Shown: piece by piece, positions 8,938 to 17,016 of the stretch
Layout of the letters: each line of letters opens with the position of its first letter
Numbering within the stretch: position 1 is the stretch's first letter
Source of the DNA: Pseudomonas fluorescens
GTDB lineage: Bacteria; Pseudomonadota; Gammaproteobacteria; Pseudomonadales; Pseudomonadaceae
Assembly (NCBI RefSeq): GCF_001708445.1
Contig: NZ_CP015637.1
Span: 5,209,001-5,273,000 of the forward strand
Length of the DNA: 64,000 nucleotides
Direction of reading: 5' to 3'
Position numbers and translations under genes: made by a program
Notes under the pieces: generated by a model
Database searches by the model: none
Seen by the model: only the letters and a program-made list of their open reading frames with translations
Told to the model about the DNA's origin: nothing

Positions 8938-10207
8938 GCAGAGCCTTGCCCAGCGCATCATCATCGCCTTTGCCTTGATGAGCGCATTGGTAGCGGGGGC
9001 CTTCGCCATGGGCATCGTCGCGACGGTGCACCTGGTGGAAGAGAAGCTGATATCGGCTGGCCTGGGTGGCGATCTGCAGCGCCTGCTGCTGATGGACAGC
9101 GTCGAAGACTGGAGCCACCGACCCGAGCCGGACCAGCTGTTCTATTTCAGCGGCGGGCGCGGGGACTTTGAGCTACCCAAGGACCTGCGGCACCTGGAGC
9201 CGGGGTTCCATGAAGTGTTCCGCGAGGCGCTGTCGTATCACGCCATGGTCGAAGTGGTGGATGGCCGGCGCTATGTGCTGCTGCAAGACCAGAGTGACTT
9301 TGAGGAACGTGAGCGCGTGTTGTTTGCCGTGGTGCTGGTGGGCTTCGTGCTCAGCCTGGCACTGGCAGTCTTCCTCGGCTGGGTGTTGGCCCGCAAGGTC
9401 ATGGCCCCGGTGGTGCGACTGGCGCGCCAGGTTCGCCATCGCGACCAGTTGCTCGGCCTGGCGCCGCCCTTGGCGCCGGATTATGCCGCCGATGAAGTGG
9501 GCGAGTTGGCAGTGGCCTTTGATGCCACGTTGGGCCGTCTGCGCCAGGCATTGTCCCGTGAGCAGTTGTTCACCAGCGATGTCAGCCACGAGTTGCGCAC
9601 ACCCTTGATGGTACTGGCCAGTTCCTGCGAACTGCTGTTGGAAAACCCGGCCATCGACCAGCGCGGCCGTAACCAGGTGCTGCGCATCGCACGGGCCTGT
9701 GAAGAAATGCGCGAGCTGGTCCAGACCTTCCTGATGCTGGCACGCGCCCAGCACAACGATGCCACCATGTCGCCGCGGGTGACCCTCACCCAGGTGGCGG
9801 ACGATTTGCTGGGCATCTGGCGCGAACCTATCGAGCAAAAGGGGCTGGAGTTGATCTATCAACCGGGCAATCCCCTGGACACCCGCTACAACACCACCTT
9901 CCTGCACGCGGTGATGGGCAACCTGTTGCGCAACGCCCTGCATTACACCGAACGGGGCTTTATCCGCCTCACGCTGGAGCCCAGTGGTTTCGTGGTGGAG
10001 GATTCCGGTGTCGGCATTCCCGAAGACAAGCGCGAGGCGATGTTCGAACCTTTTGTGCGTGGCAGCGAGAAGCGCGGCGAAGGCCTTGGCCTGGGCTTGT
10101 CCCTGGTGCAGCGCATCTGTGAGAACCAGGGCTGGAGCGTCAGCCTGAGCACCATGGAACCCAACGGTTGCCGCTTTCATGTCGAGTTGAGCCAGGTCAA
10201 ACCTTGA
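8927..10207 (+). CDS. colS: Sensor histidine kinase ColS
   Basis: A 426-residue kinase: TM1 at about 10-30, a short periplasmic domain (about 35-130), TM2 at about 132-155, HAMP-like linker, HisKA with SDVSHELRTPL (His near 222), and HATPase with NLLRNALHY, DSGVGIP and GLGLGLSLV. From ATG 8927, His35, Glu96, His105, Glu126 and Glu129 fall at exactly the positions that I recall being reported as important for metal sensing in P. putida ColS, including the ExxE motif EERE. This supports both the start codon and a Fe/Zn-sensing role. It is co-transcribed with colR (11-bp overlap). Confidence 0.93.
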   Translation: MEFKQSLAQRIIIAFALMSALVAGAFAMGIVATVHLVEEKLISAGLGGDLQRLLLMDSVEDWSHRPEPDQLFYFSGGRGDFELPKDLRHLEPGFHEVFREALSYHAMVEVVDGRRYVLLQDQSDFEERERVLFAVVLVGFVLSLALAVFLGWVLARKVMAPVVRLARQVRHRDQLLGLAPPLAPDYAADEVGELAVAFDATLGRLRQALSREQLFTSDVSHELRTPLMVLASSCELLLENPAIDQRGRNQVLRIARACEEMRELVQTFLMLARAQHNDATMSPRVTLTQVADDLLGIWREPIEQKGLELIYQPGNPLDTRYNTTFLHAVMGNLLRNALHYTERGFIRLTLEPSGFVVEDSGVGIPEDKREAMFEPFVRGSEKRGEGLGLGLSLVQRICENQGWSVSLSTMEPNGCRFHVELSQVKP

Positions 10208-10312
10208 CCGCCCATCCTGCCGCTATGCTGCGGCAGATTCCCCGCTGTTCGGCGAAGATGGCCCCGTGCTACTGACTGTATCTGTAAAATCTTGAAATGT
10301 ATGAGATTGGAC

Positions 10313-10328
10313 AGGACAAGTTTTTCAC
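10313..10328 (+). promoter_or_regulatory. Candidate ColR binding site before the methyltransferase operon
   Basis: AGGACAAGTTTTTCAC contains the ACNNG-TTTTTCAC core also found in the minus-strand site at 8120-8135 (shared 13-mer pattern ACNAGTTTTTCAC). It lies about 68 bp before the methyltransferase ATG, the same distance as the other site from its gene. Confidence 0.55.
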
Positions 10329-10395
10329 ACTTGGTTGACCTGTTGATCACAGTTAGCTGCCTAAGGTTGTAGGCATCAGTAACTGGAGATCAGCG

Positions 10396-11076
10396 ATGCC
10401 TACCCCGATCAAGCTCGAATTTTCTGAAAAATACGACGATCAGCACGCGCAGAATTATTTGCTCAAGCATCAGGACAATTTGGCTCGCCGGTTGTCCCAC
10501 AAACGTGACGAGCAATTGGCGCGCGGCGCACTGGCCATGGCCGGTGAACCGGGGCTGGTTCTGGACTTGCCTTGCGGGGCTGGGCGCTTCTGGCCGCTGC
10601 TGGCCGAAAAACCCAACCGCGTGATTATCGGTGCCGACAATTCGGAGTCGATGTTGAAGGTTGCGATGCACGCGCAACCGGCGGACGTGGTCAAACGGGT
10701 ACGACCCTTGCAGACATCTGCCTTCGATATCGATTTACCCGATAACTCGGTCGATAGCATCTTCTGTATGCGTTTGATGCATCACATTGGTGATCCTGAG
10801 CACAGGCTGGCGATACTGCGCGAATTTCAGCGTGTAACCCGCGACAGCGTGATCATCTCGCTGTGGGTGGATGGCAACTTCAAGGCCTGGAAACGTAAGC
10901 GTGCCGAAGTAAAACGTCGTAAGAAAGGTGAGCAGGAAGGTTACCAAAACCGATTTGTGTTACCGGCTGCTACTGTTGAGGCAGAGTTTGAGCAGGCCGG
11001 TTTCCGTGTTCAGGAATCCCTGGACTTCATCCCGCTCTACGCCATGTGGCGGGTGTACGTATTGCGCAAGAGGTAA
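10396..11076 (+). CDS. Class I SAM-dependent methyltransferase (ColR-operon type)
   Basis: A 226-residue protein with a Rossmann methyltransferase core: motif I VLDLPCGAGRFW (about 54-65), acidic loop IIGADNSESML (about 76-86), and the later block SIFCMRLMHHIGDPE. The C-terminal region is basic. It starts a three-gene set with an LPS-kinase-like gene 4 bp downstream and a small membrane protein overlapping that. In P. putida a gene of this kind directly follows colRS and belongs to the ColR regulon; its substrate is not known. A role in LPS or lipid modification is inference from context. Confidence 0.85.
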   Translation: MPTPIKLEFSEKYDDQHAQNYLLKHQDNLARRLSHKRDEQLARGALAMAGEPGLVLDLPCGAGRFWPLLAEKPNRVIIGADNSESMLKVAMHAQPADVVKRVRPLQTSAFDIDLPDNSVDSIFCMRLMHHIGDPEHRLAILREFQRVTRDSVIISLWVDGNFKAWKRKRAEVKRRKKGEQEGYQNRFVLPAATVEAEFEQAGFRVQESLDFIPLYAMWRVYVLRKR

Positions 11077-11080
11077 CAGG

Positions 11081-11800
11081 ATGGCAGTTGAGTGCGTAGC
11101 AGGCAGTCACGTAGCTCCCGAAGAGCGATTTGATTATTTTTGGCGCCAGCAGGGCGAATGGGTCGAAGAGCCCAATCGTCGGCGCGGTGGTGAAAGTGGT
11201 GTGCAGCGAGTGGTGGGCCCCAATGGGCGCTTGCTCTACAGCAAACGTCAGACCGGGCATATCTACCGCAGTTGGCTGCATCCTTTTGGACGTCCCACCG
11301 TGTTGCGCGAGCGCGATGCCCTCAAGGGCCTGCGCTTGCTGAATGTGCGCGTACCGGAAATGGTGTTCTGCGAGGCACGTCGTGATCCGGAGCACCAATG
11401 GAAGGCATTGTTGGTGACCGCTTCGCTGGATGGCTTCGATGAAATCGAAAAGTGGTACGCCGCCGGTGGCCGTGAACAGTACGGCGAAGTAGTCCATGAG
11501 CGCCTGCTCAAGGAAGTGGCGACAACCCTGGCGCGTATGCACAAGGGGCGCTGGCAACATGGTTGCCTGTACATCAAGCACATTTTTGCGCGGGTCACCG
11601 GCGAAGGCGACTCGGCCACCGTGGAAGTGGCATTGCTGGATTTTGAAAAGTGTCGCCAGCGCCTGACCGCCTATCGGGCAGCGTCCCACGATATGCTGCA
11701 ATTGCGCCGCCATTCGTCGTGGAGCGATAGCGACTGGGAAAAACTCAGCTACTTTTACGAGACGGCGTTTGGCAGCGCTATCAAGGGTTTAACCAAATGA
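11081..11800 (+). CDS. InaA/WaaP-type lipopolysaccharide kinase
   Basis: A 239-residue kinase-fold protein. The kinase catalytic loop is represented by MHKGRWQHGCLYIKHIF (about 154-170) and the Mg-binding motif by LLDFEKCR (about 187-194). This matches InaA-family LPS kinases of Pseudomonas, thought to phosphorylate core heptose. ATG at 11081 is chosen because it lies 4 bp after the methyltransferase stop and gives the family N-terminus; the longer frame from 10928 overlaps that gene wrongly. It is the second gene of the putative ColR-controlled operon and overlaps the next gene by 4 bp. Confidence 0.86.
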   Translation: MAVECVAGSHVAPEERFDYFWRQQGEWVEEPNRRRGGESGVQRVVGPNGRLLYSKRQTGHIYRSWLHPFGRPTVLRERDALKGLRLLNVRVPEMVFCEARRDPEHQWKALLVTASLDGFDEIEKWYAAGGREQYGEVVHERLLKEVATTLARMHKGRWQHGCLYIKHIFARVTGEGDSATVEVALLDFEKCRQRLTAYRAASHDMLQLRRHSSWSDSDWEKLSYFYETAFGSAIKGLTK

Positions 11801-12024
11801 AGCTAGAAATAGCACGAGGTCTGTTCCTGGTGGGGGCATTGGGCATTGCAGCCTTGGCCCTGGTCGCCTGGGAACAACCTCGCACACAAGTACTCAGCGC
11901 GGTGCAAAGCGGCGGGCAATGCCTGTTGCCGCGCGTCGCCAAGGCGAGTGTGGCGGTCAAGCCTGACCACGAGTTACTGCTGTTTATGTTTGGAATGTCT
12001 CAAGGGATGAGGCCGCAAAGTTGA
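11797..12024 (+). CDS. Small single-pass membrane protein of the ColR operon
   Basis: A 75-residue protein overlapping the LPS kinase stop by 4 bp (ATGA). It has one hydrophobic segment (about 8-25, LFLVGALGIAALALVAW) followed by a hydrophilic, probably periplasmic tail. I recognise no domain. A small gene in this position also occurs after the LPS kinase in P. putida. Translational coupling and a following terminator support it as a real last gene of the operon. Confidence 0.7.
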   Translation: MKLEIARGLFLVGALGIAALALVAWEQPRTQVLSAVQSGGQCLLPRVAKASVAVKPDHELLLFMFGMSQGMRPQS

Positions 12025-12042
12025 AACGATTGAACCCCCCGG

Positions 12043-12072
12043 AAAGGGCCTTGCGATGCGAGGCCCTTTTTT
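12043..12072 (+). terminator. Rho-independent terminator of the methyltransferase/LPS-kinase operon
   Basis: AAAGGGCCT and AGGCCCTTT form a 9-bp stem around a 9-base loop and run into eight T in total, 18 bp after the stop of the small membrane protein. Confidence 0.85.
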
Positions 12073-12084
12073 TTGGGGTGTGCC

Positions 12085-12432
12085 CCAGGCATGGCGCGTT
12101 GCGCGAAGTACAACCAGCTTGGCTGTGGCGGTGCTTTCGACGGCGCTATCGAGTGGTACCTGCGGTTGGCGGCTCTTCACTATCTGCCCGGACTCGAGCT
12201 GCATATCCTTGATTGCCTGCGCAATCAGCAGACTCAGGTTCACGCCCTTCAAGGCCTTCCGTGTACTCACTGATGGTCAGCGTGGTTGCCTGGGCTGCGC
12301 GACGGCCATCGCCACGACGACACTCTCTGGCGGTTTGGGCCTGGAACAGACCGGGATCAGCAGGTAGATAGAAAAGGCCGTGTAATCCGCCCGTGGCAGG
12401 GCGATCAGCCGCACTACACCCCCTACGATCAA
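12085..12432 (-). pseudogene. Decayed fragment of a second RND membrane-fusion-protein gene
   Basis: One minus-strand frame encodes a hydrophobic start (GGVVRLIAL..AFSIYLLIPVC), then KPPESVVVAMAVAQ, an in-frame TGA at 12277-12279, then KALKGVNLS, LESGQIVKS and VPLDSAVES. Without any gap this lines up with residues about 38-115 of the intact adaptor encoded at 15679-16824 (KPPASVSVAP, KALKGIDLS, FESGQAVTA, LLQLENQMET). Homology is lost near 12085, so only the first quarter of the gene remains. It overlaps the out-of-frame 3' extension of the RND gene. This is a direct reading of the sequence; whether it arose by tandem duplication or by loss of another pump operon is unknown. Confidence 0.72.
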
Positions 12433-15400
12433 CCTGCGGCGGCATGGCACCTTCCGGTTCCTTGGACGGATTGGGGCCGACGAATCGAAACGTTACTCCG
12501 TCTTTCCCAGGGGGGGCCGCTGGCAATGTTGACAGGCCTGGCAGGGGGGCCGGCAGCGCATGGCCGAGTAGCGGCGGCGCTTGAGGAAGGATCTCAAGCC
12601 GGCCGTAGCCTCCGAAGGGTGAGGGATACACCGGCAGCGGCAAGATACTGCCGGGTAGCATTCCGGGTTTTGCCAGCAGGGTGTAGATGCAGGGCAGTAC
12701 AAATAAGGTGAACAGGGTGCCCACGGACATGCCGGTGGCAATCACCAGGCCGATATCGAATCGGCTGACCGCCCCGGCACCGCTGGCCAGGATCAACGGC
12801 ACGACGCCCAGGACGGTGGCGAGGGTGGTCATCAGAATCGGACGCAGACGCGTCGCGGCGGCTTGTTCGACGGCTTCGCGAATCGTTAACCCCTGCTCTC
12901 GGCGCAACTGGTTGGCGAATTCGACGATCAGGATTCCATGTTTGCTGATCAGGCCAATCAGCGTGACCAAGCCTATCTGTGTATAGATGTTCAGGCTCGA
13001 CCATCCCAGGAACAGGGCGACCAACGCCCCGCAGACCGACAGCGGTACGCTGACCAGGATTACCAGTGGGTCGCGAAAGCTCTCAAACTGGGCGGCCAGT
13101 ACCAGGCCGATGATTGCCAGTGCCAGGCCAAAGCTGCCCCATAACGCGCCACCTTCCTGAACGAACTGACGCGTGGCGTTGCTGTAGTCAAAGGTAAAAC
13201 CGGGTGGGGCTTCCTCTTGCGCAATGTCGCGCAGGGTGTCGATGGCGTCGCCCATGCTGACAATCGGGAAACCCGCGATCAGTACTGAGTTCATTTGTTG
13301 GAACTGATTGAGCTGGCGTGGTCGTGCTTTCTGTTCGGACACCGTGATCAGCGTGGACAGGGGCAGCAACTGTCCTTTGGCGTTTTTGACGTAGTAGTGG
13401 TTCAGCCAGTCTGGCGTGTTTCGGAACGCTTGTTCGACCTGGGCAATCACTTTGTAATGACGGCCATCCATGCTGAATCGGTTGATTTCTGTCTCCGCCA
13501 GCAGTGTCGACAAGGTCAGCCCCAGGTCTTGCATTGAAACACCCATCTGTGACGCCTTGTTTCGGTCAATGTCGATCACGACTTCTGGCCGGTCGAAGGC
13601 CAGGTCGATGTCGACGTAAGCGAATTTTCCTGAGTCGATGGCGCGTTGTTTGACCCGTTCCGCTACATCGAGCAGTGACTGATGATCGCCGGGCGTACTG
13701 ATCACGAAACCGAAGGGCAGGCCTTCACCGGTGCCCGGTAGGGCGGGCAGGTTGAAGGCAAGTACCTGAAGGCCGGGAATGCTGTCCAGTTTCTCGCGCA
13801 ACTGTTCCAGTATCTGCATCGAAGTACGCTCACGTTCCCCCCAGGGTTTGAGCAGGAAGCCGCCGATGCCCGATTGCGCGCCGTTCAGGCCGTTGATCTG
13901 GAACGACCCCTGATACTCGGCGAGTGTCTCGAACAGCGACGTGAAGTCCTTGGTGTGGGCGTTCAAATAGGCGAGGTTGGAGGCTTGCGGCGCTTGGGTG
14001 AGCATAAAGACAACGCCTTTGTCCTCATCCGGCGCCAGCTGTGAAGGCGTGAACATGAGCATCGCCGGGATCAGGAGCAGAACGATCAGAGCGAACACCA
14101 GTACGACCGGGCGTGCATTCAGCACCTCTTGCAGGAGGCGTAGATAACGCTGTTTCAGGCGTTCGAAAATGCGATCCAGCGTCAGTGCGAACCCTTGGGA
14201 AGGCTTCCCCTTGCGTAGCAACAGTGCGCACATCATCGGTGACAGGGTCAGTGCCACGATGCCGGATATCACCACGGCCCCGGCCAGGGTCAAGGCAAAC
14301 TCCTTGAACAGCGAGCCCGTCAGCCCCTGCAAAAAACCGATGGGGGCATAGACCGCCGCGAGCGTAATCGTCATGGCGATGACCGGGGCGCATACTTCCC
14401 GAGCCCCTATGATCGCGGCCTTGAAGGGGGACCAGCCATTTTCAATGTGCCGATGAATGTTTTCCATCACCACAATGGCGTCATCCACCACCAGCCCGAT
14501 GGCCAAGACCATGGCCAACAGTGTCAGGCCGTTGATGGAGTAGCCCATCAGTTGCATGAAAAACATCACCCCGATCAAGGATAAGGGGATGGTGACGATG
14601 GGAATAATCACCGAGCGCAGTGTGCCCAGGAACAGGAATACCACGATCACCACGATCAGTACGGCCTCCAGCAGCGTGGTCACGACTTCGTCGAGGGAGG
14701 CTTGGATAAACTGCGTGGAGTCAAAGGCAATATCGGCCGCCAGATCGGGCGGCAGCTGTGATTGCAGCGCGAGAATGAACTCACGCACCTGCTCGCCGAG
14801 CTCAAGAGGGTTGGCGTCCGGTGCAGGCTTGATGCTGATATAGGTGGCAGGCATGCCATTGAATGAACTGAAACTGTTGTAGTTTTCCGCCCCGATCTCC
14901 ACCCGTGCCACGTCACCGAGGCGAACCTGGCTGTCATTCGTACTTTTCAAGGTGATCGCCTCGAAATCCTCGGCCGTGCGCAGCAGCGTATTGGCATGGA
15001 CGCCGGTGACGACATAGGCGCCCGTGACCTCACCGGCTGTCGACTGCACGTTGTAGCTATTGACGGCCTGGCTCACATCGCTGGCGCTCAAGCCGAAGCC
15101 GGCGAGCCTGATGGGGTCCAGCCACAGGCGCATGGCGCGGGTTTGATTGCCGATGATTTCTGCGTCTGCCATGCCGGGCAGCGTCGACAGTCGGGGTTGT
15201 ACCACCCGTTGCAGGTAGTCGGCGACTTGGGCGCTACTCATCGTATTGCTGGAGAAGCTCAGGTACATCAAGGCGGTCGTATCCGTCGCGACTTTGCTCA
15301 GTACCGGGTCTTGCGCCTCGCGGGGCAGTTGGTTGCGCACTTCGTTGATCTTGGCCAGCAACTCGGTAAACAAGCGATCGCTGTCGGCGCCGGTACGGCT

Positions 15401-15682
15401 GTGCAGAGTAATCACCGAGACATTCTGGCGGCTCGTGGACTTCATGTAGTCGATGCCTTCAGCGCCTGCCAGGCTTTTCTGAAGTGGCTGCGTGACAAGG
15501 CTCTGAATAGTTTCGGCGTTGGCTCCCGGGTACAGGGTCGTCACGGTGATCTGGGCATTTTCCATTTGCGGGTATTGGCGCAGGGGTAATTGGTGGTAGC
15601 CCTGCAGCCCCAGCAACAGGATCAACAGGCTGACCACCATGGCGAGTACCGGGCGGCGAATAAACAGATCGGTAAATCTCAT
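12146..15682 (-). CDS. RND efflux transporter, inner-membrane pump (HAE1/AcrB type) with abnormal C-terminal extension
   Basis: A proton-driven trimeric multidrug pump. The open frame is 1178 codons against about 1020-1040 for the family. Residues 1-1015 are normal: N-terminal RRPVLAMVVSLLILLLGL, the proton-relay helix GLVVDDAIVVMENIHRHIENG (about 402-422), and C-terminal helices ending VLPCIYTLLAKP. The last 150 or so residues (from about base 12640) are proline- and arginine-rich, lack any domain and overlap a decayed adaptor fragment in another frame, so the normal stop appears lost. The start overlaps the adaptor gene by 4 bp. No outer-membrane factor gene is present, so the pump would have to borrow one, as MexJK does. 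Substrate unknown. Confidence 0.88.
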   Translation of the reverse strand: MRFTDLFIRRPVLAMVVSLLILLLGLQGYHQLPLRQYPQMENAQITVTTLYPGANAETIQSLVTQPLQKSLAGAEGIDYMKSTSRQNVSVITLHSRTGADSDRLFTELLAKINEVRNQLPREAQDPVLSKVATDTTALMYLSFSSNTMSSAQVADYLQRVVQPRLSTLPGMADAEIIGNQTRAMRLWLDPIRLAGFGLSASDVSQAVNSYNVQSTAGEVTGAYVVTGVHANTLLRTAEDFEAITLKSTNDSQVRLGDVARVEIGAENYNSFSSFNGMPATYISIKPAPDANPLELGEQVREFILALQSQLPPDLAADIAFDSTQFIQASLDEVVTTLLEAVLIVVIVVFLFLGTLRSVIIPIVTIPLSLIGVMFFMQLMGYSINGLTLLAMVLAIGLVVDDAIVVMENIHRHIENGWSPFKAAIIGAREVCAPVIAMTITLAAVYAPIGFLQGLTGSLFKEFALTLAGAVVISGIVALTLSPMMCALLLRKGKPSQGFALTLDRIFERLKQRYLRLLQEVLNARPVVLVFALIVLLLIPAMLMFTPSQLAPDEDKGVVFMLTQAPQASNLAYLNAHTKDFTSLFETLAEYQGSFQINGLNGAQSGIGGFLLKPWGERERTSMQILEQLREKLDSIPGLQVLAFNLPALPGTGEGLPFGFVISTPGDHQSLLDVAERVKQRAIDSGKFAYVDIDLAFDRPEVVIDIDRNKASQMGVSMQDLGLTLSTLLAETEINRFSMDGRHYKVIAQVEQAFRNTPDWLNHYYVKNAKGQLLPLSTLITVSEQKARPRQLNQFQQMNSVLIAGFPIVSMGDAIDTLRDIAQEEAPPGFTFDYSNATRQFVQEGGALWGSFGLALAIIGLVLAAQFESFRDPLVILVSVPLSVCGALVALFLGWSSLNIYTQIGLVTLIGLISKHGILIVEFANQLRREQGLTIREAVEQAAATRLRPILMTTLATVLGVVPLILASGAGAVSRFDIGLVIATGMSVGTLFTLFVLPCIYTLLAKPGMLPGSILPLPVYPSPFGGYGRLEILPQAPPLLGHALPAPLPGLSTLPAAPPGKDGVTFRFVGPNPSKEPEGAMPPQVDRRGCSAADRPATGGLHGLFYLPADPGLFQAQTARECRRGDGRRAAQATTLTISEYTEGLEGREPESADCAGNQGYAARVRADSEEPPTAGTTR

Positions 15683-16824
15683 GGTGCGGCACCGTTGTCG
15701 CCAGAGAAGAGCGGGGCGTGCGGCGACAGGTTCCTGTCGGCGCTGACGATGACGGGGGCGCCATGTTTGAGCTTGAGTTGGCCCGCCGTGACCACCTGTT
15801 CACCGGGCGCCAGCCCCCTGGTGATGATCACCTGGCCATTGCGCCGCTCGCCGGTCTCTACCGGGCGTTGTTTGGCGGTCAGTACCGTGCCGGCGGTTTC
15901 AGGGGCAGCCTCGTGTGGCGATACAACATAAACATACTGGCCAGCAGGGCTATAGCTGATTGACTCCTCAGGAACGACGACCTGCGGCGTTGGCTGTGCC
16001 AGTTGCACCTGCAAACTGGCGAACATGCCCGGCAGTAAACGGTTGTGCGGGTTGGGCAGGGTCGCCCGGACCCTGACATTCCGGGTACTGTCATCGACGA
16101 TGGGGTTGATGGCGCTGACCAGGCCAAGGGTGTGCTGCCCGGGGCGCGCAGACACTTCAACCTGTACTGATTGGCCGACTTCAATGAACTGGACCGCTTG
16201 CTCGGGTACGTGGAAGTCGACGTAAAGGCTGCTGGTGTCTTGCAGGCTTGCGATCACTGCCGTGCTTTGCAGATAGTCGCCGATATTGACCTGGCGAATG
16301 CCGATGGTGCCACTGAAAGGGGCGGTGATATGTTTCTTTTCCAGCGCCGCGGTGTACTGCTTGACCAGCGCATTGTGTCGATTGAACTCGGAGGACAGCC
16401 GATCAAACTCACCTTTTGAGATCGCCTGACTGTCCACCAGCATCTGGCCGCGCTCGAAATTCTGTCGGGCCAGGCTACGGTTTGCCAGGGCGATGTCCCG
16501 CTGGGCCGTCTCCATCTGGTTTTCCAATTGCAACAAGGATTGCCCGGCTGTAACGGCTTGTCCGGACTCGAAATGCACCTGCGTGACGACACCAGGCACT
16601 TCGATACTCAGATCGATTCCCTTAAGCGCTTTGAGACTGCCAGCCGCCGGCAGTTGGCGCTGCCAGAGCTGCGTGACGACCGGCGCCACCGATACGCTGG
16701 CGGGCGGCTTGGGGGCATTCAGACGTGCCAGTTGTTGGTTGATCCAGAACGCTTTGTAGCCCGCTAGCATCGATACCACGACGAGAACGACACCAAGCAT
16801 CGCGAGCATGCGGCGGCCAGGCAT
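15679..16824 (-). CDS. RND efflux periplasmic adaptor subunit (membrane fusion protein)
   Basis: A 381-residue MexH/AcrA-type adaptor. It has an N-terminal anchor helix (about 6-28), a lipoyl half-motif around ALKGIDLSIEVPGVVTQVHFESGQAV (about 60-85), a coiled-coil hairpin (about 100-165), the second lipoyl half KKHITAPFSGTIGIRQVNIGDYL, and beta-barrel/membrane-proximal domains. It links the inner-membrane pump to an outer-membrane channel. ATG at 16824 is preferred to 16845 because AAGGAG lies 7 bases ahead of it. It is the first gene of the pair; the RND pump starts within its stop codon. No regulator gene is adjacent. Confidence 0.9.
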   Translation of the reverse strand: MPGRRMLAMLGVVLVVVSMLAGYKAFWINQQLARLNAPKPPASVSVAPVVTQLWQRQLPAAGSLKALKGIDLSIEVPGVVTQVHFESGQAVTAGQSLLQLENQMETAQRDIALANRSLARQNFERGQMLVDSQAISKGEFDRLSSEFNRHNALVKQYTAALEKKHITAPFSGTIGIRQVNIGDYLQSTAVIASLQDTSSLYVDFHVPEQAVQFIEVGQSVQVEVSARPGQHTLGLVSAINPIVDDSTRNVRVRATLPNPHNRLLPGMFASLQVQLAQPTPQVVVPEESISYSPAGQYVYVVSPHEAAPETAGTVLTAKQRPVETGERRNGQVIITRGLAPGEQVVTAGQLKLKHGAPVIVSADRNLSPHAPLFSGDNGAAP

Positions 16825-17016
16825 AGATGGCTCCTTGGGTAACAATGACGAAGGCGTCGATTGTTATTAGGGCCGTAGGGGCGGGTAAGCCGAAAAATCC
16901 CCTTTGGATGAAGGGCATATAGCTATCAGAAGAAGGAAGCCTTTCTGCTTCTTGTAGGAATATACCCGCCAGGCAGTGCCGCCAGCGGGTATGTGAGCAT
17001 TCTGCCGAGAGCGGCG

